Below, in pieces: positions 35,422 to 45,054 of a DNA stretch of 45,194 nt. The stretch comes from Christensenellaceae bacterium. Its GTDB lineage: Bacteria > Bacillota > Clostridia > Christensenellales > DTU072. The notes under the pieces were generated by a model. The model saw nothing but the letters and a program-made list of their open reading frames with translations, had not been told where the DNA came from and searched no databases. The position numbers and the translations under genes were made by a program. The stretch spans positions 1 through 45,194 of the forward strand of contig JAIRKT010000072.1 of assembly GCA_031259965.1 (NCBI GenBank), read 5' to 3'. Within the stretch, counting starts at the first letter, position 1. Each line of letters begins with the position of its first letter.

Positions 35422-37974
35422 TTATTGATCTATATAATTATATTCGACTGTATGTACTTCTGTTTTTGTTTTTAAATTCCAATCATCCGCAAAATTTATA
35501 TTATTAGTTTGGCTTGATCTTAATTGGATTTTAGTTATTTTTGTTGACCATTGGAATATCTTATTTTCAAGACGCAACAATGAGTTTGGTAATACAACTG
35601 TTTTTAATTCAGTGCATGAAGCAAAAGCTTGATTTCCTATATCTACAATCATACTACTCGCTTTAAACACTACGCTAGTTAAGCCTGTTTCCTTGAACGC
35701 TTTAGCTCCTATTTCTTTTATATTATCAACAAAATTAAATTGTTTTAGCTTAGTACATTTATAAAAGGCTACTATGCCTATTGTTTTGAGCTTGGAATCA
35801 TCAGGTAGTGTGAAAGTCTCCAAATTATAACAACCCCAAAAAGCACCCTCTCCTATTGACTCTAAATTACTCCCGGTTTGGATCGTTATACTTTTTAAAC
35901 CTACGTTGCCACAAAATGCATAGTCAGCTATTATTTCAACACTGCTTGGTATAACAAGACTTAAAATGTCATTTCGCTCTTTCAAAGAGCTAAAATGCGA
36001 TGATGTAGATGAAAATGCAAAATTTGAAATCTTTACTACACCGTCAGGAATTACAACATTACCACCATTTCCGTTATAATAATATAGAACATCATTTGAT
36101 ATTACAAATTCTTTTTGTGATTCTGCTTTTGTAAATATTTTATCACTAACGCCTGGCCATTCACTTTTGTAACTATCAACTAAGTCATCTGGAACAATTA
36201 TCATCTTTATATTTTCAAAATCAATATCTAGTTGCGAATAGTTTGCAGGAGTATTCGATTTGAATTCTAAAACACCTTGATTGCAAAAATAATTTTCCAG
36301 TTTTGTAACGGAACTAGGTATTACCAACTTTTGAATATTCAGCAAATTCAATGCATACGATCCGATTTCTTTTAAGGTATTTGGTAGTGTAATAGTTGAT
36401 AAATATGTATATTGAAATGCAGATTCTCCTATTTTCTCTAAACCTTCATTTAATACAACAGACCTTAAAGCCAGCTGGCCCTGAAATGCTCCTGCGCCTA
36501 TTTCTGTTATATAAGGTGGAATTATAATTTCACTAATTGACAAATCTCCTACATAGGCTATTAACAAATTTTCTTCGCCTTTATTATAAACTACATATTG
36601 GTTATTTACCATACTAACATCAGTAGATTTCATATAAACCGTTGAATACTTATTCCATGAAGCATCTGTAGTATATGCGCCATAGCTATCAACTGGAATA
36701 ATTACACCAACAACGCCATCTAATGAGTTTTCCTCAATTGAAGGAATCGGCGTGTCTGATACTCTAATTACTACAGAAGAACCATAAAATGCATTATCTC
36801 CTAATTCAACAACTGATGATGGAATCTCTAAATATTTAAGCGCAAAATTATAGGCAAATGCACCCATTTCAATTTTTAAAAGAGTAGATGGTAGTTTTAT
36901 GTCTTTGATTAAAGTACTTAAAAATGCTTGACTTTTTATTACAGTTACACCTTCAGGTATAACTATTGATCTGACAAAAACATTCCCCAAAAATGCGCTA
37001 TCCGGTATTTGAGTAATATAACCTGAAGAAATTGTTAATGACAAACTCGAACCAAATAATTTATATATTTCTTCGTTTTGCAAATTATTGTACACATCTT
37101 CGTCATATAAGTACTTAAATCCTTTATCATCGTTTGGAGTGGCGCCAAAAAATGGAATAGTAAGATTTTTGATATTATGAATTTTATCTCCAAATATTCT
37201 AGGAGCAATAAATCCAATTTTATATCCGTTTATTAAATTTGGAATTGTTACATCTTCAGAATTGCCAATATATTCTTCTACACTATATGTATTTGTTTCA
37301 AAATTAAAATCCATTTTGAAATCATCTAATTCAAATTCACCACGGACTTTGTATGAAATATTTTCAGCCATGCTTCTATATTTTATCTGAAATGCAAAAT
37401 ACCCAGCCATATCATTCTTAAAACCAACTATCATATTTTCTCTTAATTGAATGAACTTTTGAGAATCATCTGTATGTGTCACAATAATATTATAAATAGA
37501 AAAAATCAATATCTCATTTACATAAAAATCTTTTTTTATTAAACTTGTGTCTATATGAATACTTTTTATTGCTTTGTATACATTTAATCTGAATTCATAA
37601 AATCTATCTCCATATGTAATACGGACGGTTTTTTCGCCTTCAATATCTGTATCAAATCCACTAACCATATCACTAGTTACAGCTATATCTTCAATTCTGC
37701 CATCAGAAAATTTAACGGTTATCTTCTGTCCTGTAGGGAATTCATCACCTACATAATATTCTTCAGCGTATATGGTATCGCCTACAAGTTCAATACTTTC
37801 AACTGTAGTACCTTGACCATTTTGATTCTCATTTTTATCCTTACATCCTACAATTACAAACAAAATTGCAAGTATCAATAGTATGGTTATTACTAATAAC
37901 AAGGAAGGATTAAATCTTCCTGATACTTTTGAAAACTCTTGTTTTGAGTTTTTTCCTATTATTATATTCTTCAA
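35422..37974 (-). CDS. Ig-like/LRR surface lipoprotein
   Basis: An 850-aa protein starting at TTG 37974 behind a near-perfect GGAGGT SD 7 nt away. A 24-residue lead, a hydrophobic stretch and the lipobox VIVGC (Cys44) mark a lipoprotein. Two Ig-like domains follow (about 57-212; YYVGDEFPTGQKITVKFSDG and SDMVSGFDTDIEG are typical). Next is the conserved junction module (DFKMDFNFETNTYSVEEYIG, then an IPNLINGYKIGFIAPRIFG element and NLTIPFFGATP). LRR_5 units then run to near the end (EGVTVIKSQAF, TLLKIEMGAFAYNF, SSVVELGDNAF). It is closely related to the 38289-40832 protein in domain order and length and probably arose by tandem duplication with it. Confidence 0.88.
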   Translation of the reverse strand: MKNIIIGKNSKQEFSKVSGRFNPSLLLVITILLILAILFVIVGCKDKNENQNGQGTTVESIELVGDTIYAEEYYVGDEFPTGQKITVKFSDGRIEDIAVTSDMVSGFDTDIEGEKTVRITYGDRFYEFRLNVYKAIKSIHIDTSLIKKDFYVNEILIFSIYNIIVTHTDDSQKFIQLRENMIVGFKNDMAGYFAFQIKYRSMAENISYKVRGEFELDDFKMDFNFETNTYSVEEYIGNSEDVTIPNLINGYKIGFIAPRIFGDKIHNIKNLTIPFFGATPNDDKGFKYLYDEDVYNNLQNEEIYKLFGSSLSLTISSGYITQIPDSAFLGNVFVRSIVIPEGVTVIKSQAFLSTLIKDIKLPSTLLKIEMGAFAYNFALKYLEIPSSVVELGDNAFYGSSVVIRVSDTPIPSIEENSLDGVVGVIIPVDSYGAYTTDASWNKYSTVYMKSTDVSMVNNQYVVYNKGEENLLIAYVGDLSISEIIIPPYITEIGAGAFQGQLALRSVVLNEGLEKIGESAFQYTYLSTITLPNTLKEIGSYALNLLNIQKLVIPSSVTKLENYFCNQGVLEFKSNTPANYSQLDIDFENIKMIIVPDDLVDSYKSEWPGVSDKIFTKAESQKEFVISNDVLYYYNGNGGNVVIPDGVVKISNFAFSSTSSHFSSLKERNDILSLVIPSSVEIIADYAFCGNVGLKSITIQTGSNLESIGEGAFWGCYNLETFTLPDDSKLKTIGIVAFYKCTKLKQFNFVDNIKEIGAKAFKETGLTSVVFKASSMIVDIGNQAFASCTELKTVVLPNSLLRLENKIFQWSTKITKIQLRSSQTNNINFADDWNLKTKTEVHTVEYNYIDQ

Positions 37975-38288
37975 TTAAATTACCTCCGCAAATTTATGCA
38001 AAATTTGGAAAAAAATTGATTAAACTTCAATAAAGTTTTAGCACATTTGCAATATTTTAATTTATTGTATCAACTAAAATAATTATTTTTTGTTCTACTT
38101 TGATTAACAACTAGATTCTTATGATGTTACATTAATTCTTGTAAATAGTCACTGAAACAACCACGGCTTTTAATTTTCTAAAAATTAAAGCATTCAAATT
38201 AAAATTTTTATAAGCGCCCTGCGCATTAAAAAACTGGGAAGTTATCTAAGCGACATAGGGTCAATTAAATTTGATTTATTTACCACTT
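37975..38288. other. Intergenic region between two paralogous lipoprotein genes
   Basis: About 314 bp, AT-rich. I find no promoter with good hexamers for the 37974 gene and no strong terminator for the 40832 gene. An imperfect hairpin GCTTTTAATTTTC/TAAAAATTAAAGC lies near 38166-38191. Confidence 0.45.
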
Positions 38289-40832
38289 TTAAGTTTTACT
38301 ATATTCTATCGTGTGAAGCTCGCCATTATAATTCTTCGTACTCCAAGAAGCTCCAAATTCCTTATCTGCAAAAACTTTAGTTACACCAATTTCAATTTTT
38401 TCAATTTTTTCTGAACAAATAAACGCATCATTGGAAATAACTTCAATAGTCCCTGCTATTTTTACTTTATTTAAATCATAACAATATGCAAATGCCTTGA
38501 TATAAATTTCCTCTAGTTTACTTTCATTTGAAAATTCTACTTCTCTAATCCCTGACAATGCAAACGCATATGCTCTGATTGTTTCAATACTATCAGCAAA
38601 ATCAAAATTTGTTAACTTTTTGCAATTATAAAAAGCTAATTGGTGTATTTCTTCTAGTATATTTTCGTCTACAAAGGTAATCGTTTCTAGATTATAACAA
38701 CCATAAAAAGCACCTTCATCAATTATCGTCAACAAACTATTATCCTTAATAATAACAGTTTTTAATCCTGTAAGACCAGCAAAAGCGTACCTTCCTATTT
38801 TCTGAATAGATGCAGCAATTGTGATTGAGGTTATATCGCTTCTTTCCTGAACTGGACTCTCTAAATTTTTAGTAAATGCATAGGCGCCTATTTCTCTAAG
38901 TCCCTCTGGGATTACTACATTACCTCCATTTCCTAAATATATTGCGAAACTATCTTCTTGCATTACAAATTCACTTTGTAATGCTCCATCTGGACAGATA
39001 AAATTGCTTAGCTTTGACCATGTAGCTCGGTAAATACCCACTGCCGCTGCAGGTACAAAAATAAATTTCACATTATTAAAAGAAATCCCTTCAACTGGTG
39101 TTATAGATTCCATTATTAATATTCCAGAGCCATAAAAATTATCACCCAGCTCAGTAACAGTAGCAGGCACTTCAAATTTAGGCATATACAATGTATAGAA
39201 AGCATATTCACCAATTGCATTAACACTGCTTGGTATGATAGCTGATTTCAATCCAGTTTTATAGAAAGCATAGTCATCGATTTTCTTTAAAACACTATTA
39301 AAAGTAATGGACTCTAGGGTTATTTGGCCAGAGAAGGCATACTTACCAATTTCTGTTATGTCTGATGGTATTACGACATCAGTAACATCAAATTCAACAA
39401 TAGAATGTAATAATATTTTTTCGTTATTTTCTGTTAAAACTATATATTTGTTATCAAATATATCAATGCTTGATGTGTTTATAAAAAGTTCATTATATTC
39501 AGCCCAATCTTGATCACTAGCAAAAATTGACATCTTTGAACTCGGTATAATAATTCCACGCACACCAACCAATGCATTGGTATCTAAATCAGGTATGGAT
39601 TCGCCTTCTGCCATTTGTATTAAAATATTACTATATTCAAATGCTCTGCTTTCAATCTTTAGTACGCTATCTGGAATAACTAAATATTTCATATATTCAA
39701 GAGACTTGAACGCACTTTGACCTATCTTTTTTATAGACTGGGGTAGTGTGATTTCTGTGATATGTGAAGCTTCAAAAGCGGATCTGCCAATTTCCGTAAT
39801 ATCTTCTGATAAAACAACTTTTTTAACAAGCCTATCACCTGAAAAGGCATTCTCAGGTATAGTTGTGATATAGCCTGGTAATATAGTGATAGTTAAATCT
39901 GCTAAATCAAGAAGTGAACCATGCTCGTCAGCATTTACATCTGTTAATTTATATTTGTCATATAAATGAAGCATGCCTTCTTGATGCGTAGGCGTTGATC
40001 CTATGAAAGGCAGACTTAAATTCTTAATGTTAAGTATACTGTCTTGAAATATGCAAGGTGCGATATATCCGATTTTGCATTCGTTAATCAAAGTGGGAAC
40101 AACAACATCCGCTGAAGTGCCAACATACTCATCAACATTATATGTACTATTGATAGAATTAAATGATAACTTAAAATCATTTAACACAAATGAACCTTTT
40201 ACAGAATATGAAAGAGGAAATTCCACATTTCTATATTTTAGTAGAAAAGTAAAATTGCCTGACATAGCTGTACTGAATCCATCTATCATTTCAGATCTGA
40301 GGGTGATTTCAGTATTTTCAGAATTAGCATGTTCAACAATTATCTTATAATTCCCGAGTTCTAATTCATCATTGACATTATATTGTGTTTTAAAACTTGA
40401 AGCGTCAAAAATTATGTTTTCGATCTCTGGATATACAGTAATTTCAAATGTGTATAAAGCTTCAGCATATGTAATAGTCACTGTTTTTTTACCGGCACTA
40501 GTAGTATCAAAACCACTTAACATATCATTCGTGACAGAAATTTCTGTACTTGTGTCGTCATAATTTGTAACTTTAATTTTTTGGTTTGCTGGAAAACTAT
40601 CGCCTATATAATACTCTATATTGTTATATGCTTCATCACCTATAAGAGTAATCTCTTTAACACTCTCTTTTGTGCCATCGTCTTTATCTGTTTTGTCGGT
40701 TTTTTCACACCCTGTTATAACAAACAAAACAGAGAGTGCTAGAACCAGTATTAAAACTAATATGAATGCAATCTGCAGGTTTTTCTTAGTAAGATCTTTT
40801 TCAATTTTACGCTGATTAAATAGTTTTTTCAA
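38289..40832 (-). CDS. Ig-like/LRR surface lipoprotein
   Basis: An 847-aa protein starting at TTG 40832, with GAGG about 8-9 nt upstream. A basic lead, a hydrophobic segment and the lipobox VITGC (Cys42) define a lipoprotein. Two Ig-like Big_3-type domains (YYIGDSFPANQKIKV; DMLSGFDTTSAGKKTVTITY) precede the junction module (DFKLSFNSINSTYNVDEYVG, NLSLPFIGSTP). LRR_5 units follow (EDITEIGRSAF, SIKKIGQSAF, EGLREIGAYAF and others). A consensus promoter at 41034-41062 gives a leader of about 195 nt. Same architecture as its downstream neighbour; no terminator was seen between the two, so they may be partly co-transcribed. Confidence 0.88.
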   Translation of the reverse strand: MKKLFNQRKIEKDLTKKNLQIAFILVLILVLALSVLFVITGCEKTDKTDKDDGTKESVKEITLIGDEAYNNIEYYIGDSFPANQKIKVTNYDDTSTEISVTNDMLSGFDTTSAGKKTVTITYAEALYTFEITVYPEIENIIFDASSFKTQYNVNDELELGNYKIIVEHANSENTEITLRSEMIDGFSTAMSGNFTFLLKYRNVEFPLSYSVKGSFVLNDFKLSFNSINSTYNVDEYVGTSADVVVPTLINECKIGYIAPCIFQDSILNIKNLSLPFIGSTPTHQEGMLHLYDKYKLTDVNADEHGSLLDLADLTITILPGYITTIPENAFSGDRLVKKVVLSEDITEIGRSAFEASHITEITLPQSIKKIGQSAFKSLEYMKYLVIPDSVLKIESRAFEYSNILIQMAEGESIPDLDTNALVGVRGIIIPSSKMSIFASDQDWAEYNELFINTSSIDIFDNKYIVLTENNEKILLHSIVEFDVTDVVIPSDITEIGKYAFSGQITLESITFNSVLKKIDDYAFYKTGLKSAIIPSSVNAIGEYAFYTLYMPKFEVPATVTELGDNFYGSGILIMESITPVEGISFNNVKFIFVPAAAVGIYRATWSKLSNFICPDGALQSEFVMQEDSFAIYLGNGGNVVIPEGLREIGAYAFTKNLESPVQERSDITSITIAASIQKIGRYAFAGLTGLKTVIIKDNSLLTIIDEGAFYGCYNLETITFVDENILEEIHQLAFYNCKKLTNFDFADSIETIRAYAFALSGIREVEFSNESKLEEIYIKAFAYCYDLNKVKIAGTIEVISNDAFICSEKIEKIEIGVTKVFADKEFGASWSTKNYNGELHTIEYSKT

Positions 40833-41033
40833 TTTGGAACCTCATTAATAGATGGGCAAAACGTTGTGATTAAACCCAGAATTTATTACTCAACTTGTAA
40901 ACTAACTATTTTAGCAAGCTTAAAGGCACAAAATGATGAGCATCTCATAGAGCTACTTATGACAAAATATATGGCTACACAAGCGCTATTTGCACAAATC
41001 TAAAGCATCATCAAATAATTAATTATTACAATA

Positions 41034-41062
41034 ATTATAATTTAAATTACAGGAATTGTCAA
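41034..41062 (-). promoter_or_regulatory. Promoter of the 38289-40832 lipoprotein gene
   Basis: On minus: perfect TTGACA (41062-41057), 17-bp spacer, perfect TATAAT (41039-41034). This is the best consensus promoter in the window. Confidence 0.85.
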
Positions 41063-41567
41063 TGTTTATAACTCTTTTTTAATATCCGATCATAAAGAAA
41101 CAACACTTTTTACACAAAAATGATTTGTTTCTGGTTTTTTATAAATATTCAAATTACTAAATTAAAATTTAGACTATTAATGATTGTATGACAAAAGTAT
41201 TTCACACAATAATGATCTCTAAAAATTCCAAACTTTAATCATTAAAACTCAGTAAAACACGAGTTTTTTGATTCAATTCTAGCACAAAGACAAATTTACA
41301 ATGAGAGCTATGCTGGTGAGATAGTCATTAGGGCCTGGTGAAAAATGCTAATTTTCCCTAAAAACGCCCGTTGTGAGATTTAACTATTCAAATCTAAATT
41401 TTTGTTTACAAATTTATTTGCATAAAAAGTAGAGTACATTTTACATTACGTTTAAAAATCCACACCGAAATCACATATTTGGTTACAAAAGAATTAAGTC
41501 TAACAAGACAAACAAAAACAAAATCAGTCGTAAAAACGATGACATAATCAACTTAAAATAAAAAAGG

Positions 41568-41597
41568 TTGATAAATTACAATAATATTCACTATTTT
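41568..41597 (+). promoter_or_regulatory. Promoter of the right-end operon
   Basis: TTGATA (41568-41573), 18-bp spacer, TATTTT (41592-41597), about 40 bp before the first gene. Confidence 0.45.
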
Positions 41598-41639
41598 TGT
41601 TCCTCAGTTGTATTACTTATATAACCAGCATTATTATTC

Positions 41640-42539
41640 TTGAAAAATATTTTTGTTTCAGTTACACTTTTTATTGTAAAAACAAAAAAATTTTTTTGGA
41701 ATATTTTAAAATTGATTCTTTTTTTGACTCGCTTATTTCATAAAAACAAATGTAAGCAAAATCCCACAAAAGCATTTGTTTTTTGCTATCTGTTGATGCT
41801 ATTATGCATGCTAATTATTGTATTTAATTTTGTAGTTTATCAGAATTCATATTCACAAGGAACCAGTAATGCTGTTTTACAAGGCACAAATAAAGTTGTT
41901 TCATATCTACAAAATAAATATCTAAATCTACAGATTGTTCAAATTTATAAAAGAAACATTATTAGTCCTAATATCAACCAAAACTCACTCAATGACCATT
42001 ACAACTCATATTACAAACTTACTAACAATAAACCAAAAGCAGAAGGTACCTGTGCGGAGGTTGCAACTGCATTATTAACAAAAGCTCATAAAGTTAATCA
42101 AGGAAGCTACGAATACATATTCAGAACGGTTATGAATACAGCAGTAGATAATAAATATTGGACGGCAAAATATGGTACTTACTCAGGAAATATAGATGCT
42201 CTCGTTACAAAGTCATTTAAATTTTGGAACTCTACAAAGACAGGGAATAATGATCATTTTAATATATACACAACATTTGTTAATAACATTAATAGTGGCA
42301 AGACATCAGTTTTTTCATGCTTGGATCAACAGCATGCATGGCGCGTCGGATATGCTGAATATGATATAAAATATTCACAAAAAATCTTGTGTTCTTATAT
42401 AACAATTTCAAAAACCGAACGCTTTATAATAGTAAACGATGGCTGGACTGGTGTTGAAGATGGTAGTGATTATGTTCAATATTCATATTATCCTGCTAGT
42501 TCAATATCTTCAATTTTCACACTAACAAAAGTAGTATAG
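41640..42539 (+). CDS. Membrane-anchored papain-like (Cys/His/Asn) putative peptidase
   Basis: A 299-aa protein starting at TTG 41640 (the only start after an in-frame TAA; no SD is visible, so the N-terminus is uncertain). A basic, amphipathic lead is followed by a hydrophobic helix (about 46-68), so the bulk is extracellular. The outer domain has the order expected of papain-fold peptidases or inactive relatives: Cys138 in AEGTCAEVATALL at the start of a helix, His232 in QQHAWRVGYAEY, and Asn266-Asp267 in FIIVNDGWTG. I know the Cys-His-Asn layout from C1/C39-type peptidases but cannot place this in a named family. It is first in an operon with a membrane-anchored unknown and an ABC transporter, which suggests peptide maturation, toxin or immunity roles; that is inference. 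Confidence 0.65.
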   Translation: MKNIFVSVTLFIVKTKKFFWNILKLILFLTRLFHKNKCKQNPTKAFVFCYLLMLLCMLIIVFNFVVYQNSYSQGTSNAVLQGTNKVVSYLQNKYLNLQIVQIYKRNIISPNINQNSLNDHYNSYYKLTNNKPKAEGTCAEVATALLTKAHKVNQGSYEYIFRTVMNTAVDNKYWTAKYGTYSGNIDALVTKSFKFWNSTKTGNNDHFNIYTTFVNNINSGKTSVFSCLDQQHAWRVGYAEYDIKYSQKILCSYITISKTERFIIVNDGWTGVEDGSDYVQYSYYPASSISSIFTLTKVV

Positions 42540-42546
42540 GTAAATT

Positions 42547-43257
42547 ATGAAATTTTTGAAGAACAAAACACTTTTATTTTCACTTATAATAATACTCCTA
42601 ATTTGTTTATGTACTGGTAGTTATTTCATCATTATATCAATTAAAAGGGAAGTTAGTATTGCAAGTTTTGACAAATCAGTAACTCTATCATTTGGAAAGC
42701 AAAATATAGGAAAAATTATACCAGACTATTATTATGGTGCAACAAGTTTTACGGCGCGAAATGATGAAATATTAAATATTGTAAAAAATAGTGAAGATGT
42801 TTTGCTATCAATCAGCGAAAATGGTGCTGAAATATTTCTATTAGCACACAAAGGCTATTTTTTTAGAATAGTTTTCTTTGATGATTCGCGTGTTTCTATC
42901 AGAAATGAGTTCGGTTCACTTTATACTGATATAACAAGACAATTGCGTTTTCCTTTTCCAAAAAATGTAGCTGTTCATTTTAATATCAGTGCAGCTGGCA
43001 TGTCTAATTTTGTAACATGGGAGGAACTTGTTCTTGCAAAGGACTTCGATTCATTAGTGAGTTTATATGAAAAACTTAATGGTCCTTATCTTCGTGAGAT
43101 AAACTATGAGGATAAGACCATTTCACTAAATTGTAGTCTAATTTACGTCGCATATGAACCAGAAGGAGGAAAAATAAACAAAGATATGGGAATAAAAATA
43201 ATTTGCAATGACGAAGGTATGGATTTTGAAATGGAGCACTTTTCAGATGAAGAATGA
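42547..43257 (+). CDS. Unknown protein with N-terminal membrane anchor
   Basis: A 236-aa protein with a lysine-rich start and one hydrophobic segment (about 8-30), then about 200 outer residues of mixed strand-rich sequence and an acidic C-terminus. I recognise no family. There is no lipobox. It begins 7 bp after the peptidase-like gene (weak ATAGGT SD) and its end overlaps the ABC ATPase start by 11 bp, so it is translationally linked to both. It is probably a partner of the exporter or of the exported protein. Confidence 0.7.
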   Translation: MKFLKNKTLLFSLIIILLICLCTGSYFIIISIKREVSIASFDKSVTLSFGKQNIGKIIPDYYYGATSFTARNDEILNIVKNSEDVLLSISENGAEIFLLAHKGYFFRIVFFDDSRVSIRNEFGSLYTDITRQLRFPFPKNVAVHFNISAAGMSNFVTWEELVLAKDFDSLVSLYEKLNGPYLREINYEDKTISLNCSLIYVAYEPEGGKINKDMGIKIICNDEGMDFEMEHFSDEE

Positions 43258-44079
43258 GAATTTGCTAACCCTTATAAATGTTCACAAATCATATGGTAGC
43301 AATGTTGTTTTATCAGGCCTTAGTTTAAAATTAGACAAAGGTCAATTCTGGGTATCGTGGGTAAAAACGGAACAGGTAAGACCACATTACTTAAAATAAT
43401 ATCTGGACTCGAAATGAATTTTACAGGTATTACAAATATAAGTAAACATATTTCAGCACTTATAGACAACCCTGTCTTTATAAATGATTTTACTGGACGA
43501 GAAAATATCGAATACTTGCTAGATAAAGAATTTAGGCCACGTGCAATTGAAACGATTAACAATCTAGGCGTGACAAATTATTTAGACAAACAAGTTAAAA
43601 AATACTCACAAGGGATGCGACAAAAACTTGCTATCGCAATCGTTTTAGCAACTAATGCTGATATTATATTGTTAGATGAACCCTTCAATTCTGTTGACAA
43701 TGATTCAACTATGTATATTATTTCCCTTATAAACCAACTCAAATCAAAAAACAAAGGAGTTATAGTTGTAACCCACAACCTTACACGAATTCAATCCTAT
43801 TGTGACAAAATATTTACTTTAAAAAACGGATTTTTAGAATTATATAACAAAACGCTAGAAAATATTTTCCAAGAATATAGAATTCAATTTGAAACTGAGC
43901 ATGACCTTATTGAAGCACAATCAATATTAGGCGAGTATACAATCGAATGTGAAGACTATAGAACTATGTTAATTTCATTCAATTCTGGAAGCTTGTCAAA
44001 TATCATTAAACGATTATCAAGCTGCACCATAACCAATATTTACGAAAATAAAATAAATGGCGAAAACAAAATAGAGTGA
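43247..44079 (+). CDS. ABC transporter ATPase (BcrA-like), interrupted by a one-base frameshift
   Basis: The ATPase of a two-component ABC exporter. The first frame, from ATG 43247, encodes LLTLINVHKSYGSNVVLSGLSLKLDKGQF. After GGG at 43350-43352 the next frame continues with GIVGKNGTGKTTLLK. Inserting one G (TGG GGT) would restore KGQFWGIVGKNGTGK, so a G has been lost from, or miscounted in, this short run. All later motifs are intact: ALIDNPVFINDFTGRENIEYL typical of bacitracin/lantibiotic-type ATPases, signature YSQGMRQKL, Walker B ILLDEPF, and VTHN. If read separately, the second frame could start only at ATG 43357, inside the P-loop region and without the first strand. It is co-transcribed with its permease, 9 bp before it. 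Sequencing error, true inactivation and ribosomal slippage are all possible. Confidence 0.85.
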
Positions 44080-44088
44080 GGTGTGAAA

Positions 44089-45054
44089 ATGAATAGAGAA
44101 TTGAAACGAATTTATATCAACAAAGGAACTCTGGCTATTCTCATCCTTACAATTGTTGTTATATTTTTATTAGCTACTATTTTGAATTATGGAAGTTATA
44201 AGAAAACTAGTATAAACTATGATCAGTATTCTTCTATCGATGAATTAACAGAACGTATCGAAGAATTCAACACCCAAATTAAACAATACGAAAGCGAAGA
44301 ACAAATTTACAGCAACATTATTGCAGACTTAAAGCTGCAGATTAGAATTACCGAATTTCTAATAGAAAATAAAATCTCATACGAATATCTTTCTAACAAT
44401 ATTGCAGATTCCTCAATGGACCTCTATGCAACAGATATCGCAGATCACATCTTTACATTTGGTTTTATTTCTTTTTTCTGTTTGCTTCTTTGCCTGCTTG
44501 CCTCCTCAATAATAACAATTAATCTTGATTTTACTACTGGGATAGCACGTCTATTATATGCATTAGATCGAGAAAGAAAGAAAATTCTAAACCAAAAATA
44601 TTTTGCATATATTGCATCAATTGGAATATTTGCACTTATTTTTTCTGTTATAATCGCTATTATTGGTAGTCCATACAAAAGCAATTTTTCACAAGTTTTA
44701 ATTGTAGAGTCTTCGCGCATTTATCTAATGAATACTGGAACGTATATTTTTATCTTTTTGTGTTCACAATTTCTTATGATATTGTTTTTCTCTATTGTAG
44801 TCTTTTCAATATCAATGTTAATTAGAGGGGTATATGGTGCTGCTTTTGTAAACATTATGTTTCTTAGTTCATATCTTTTATTAACAAATTTTTCAACAAG
44901 TTGGTTATCAGCCTTTTTCTCTGAAATAATATCATTTAATACATTAACGGTTCCAATATACGTTTTTATCATACTTTATTTATTAAGAAATGCACTAGCA
45001 ATTTTACTATTTATTTTTGCACGAAAAAGATTCTTAAAAAGAAGTATCTACTAA
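44089..45054 (+). CDS. ABC-2 type permease subunit
   Basis: A 321-aa membrane protein. I place the start at ATG 44089, since GAGGTG ends 5 nt upstream; the GTG at 44083 lies inside that SD. It has one N-terminal helix (about 11-30), then an outer domain of about 85 residues predicted to be coiled coil (SIDELTERIEEFNTQIKQYE and on), then about five more helices, the layout of ABC-2 permeases of the bacitracin/lantibiotic export or immunity type. It follows the ATPase directly and completes the exporter. No further gene of the operon is seen before the window ends. Confidence 0.8.
   Translation: MNRELKRIYINKGTLAILILTIVVIFLLATILNYGSYKKTSINYDQYSSIDELTERIEEFNTQIKQYESEEQIYSNIIADLKLQIRITEFLIENKISYEYLSNNIADSSMDLYATDIADHIFTFGFISFFCLLLCLLASSIITINLDFTTGIARLLYALDRERKKILNQKYFAYIASIGIFALIFSVIIAIIGSPYKSNFSQVLIVESSRIYLMNTGTYIFIFLCSQFLMILFFSIVVFSISMLIRGVYGAAFVNIMFLSSYLLLTNFSTSWLSAFFSEIISFNTLTVPIYVFIILYLLRNALAILLFIFARKRFLKRSIY

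Larger units (their letters stand above)
40833..41639. other. Divergent intergenic region with two promoters
   Basis: About 800 bp between the minus-strand lipoprotein gene and the plus-strand operon. It holds the minus promoter (41034-41062), the plus promoter (41568-41597), a small hairpin ATGAG-CAT-CTCAT near 40934-40946, and a larger one TTAGGG/CCCTAA (41328-41361) with an inner GAAAA/TTTTC pair in a locally GC-richer patch (41300-41370). Only peptides of about 10 residues are encoded, so no bacteriocin precursor is apparent. Confidence 0.5.

Noticed and set aside
26728-40832. CRISPR-like or tandem DNA repeats in the LRR genes
   Set aside because: The repeats are at protein level only; DNA units vary and show no regular spacers.
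40833-41639. Bacteriocin precursor upstream of the ABC operon
   Set aside because: Only open frames of about 7-11 codons without SD were found in this stretch.
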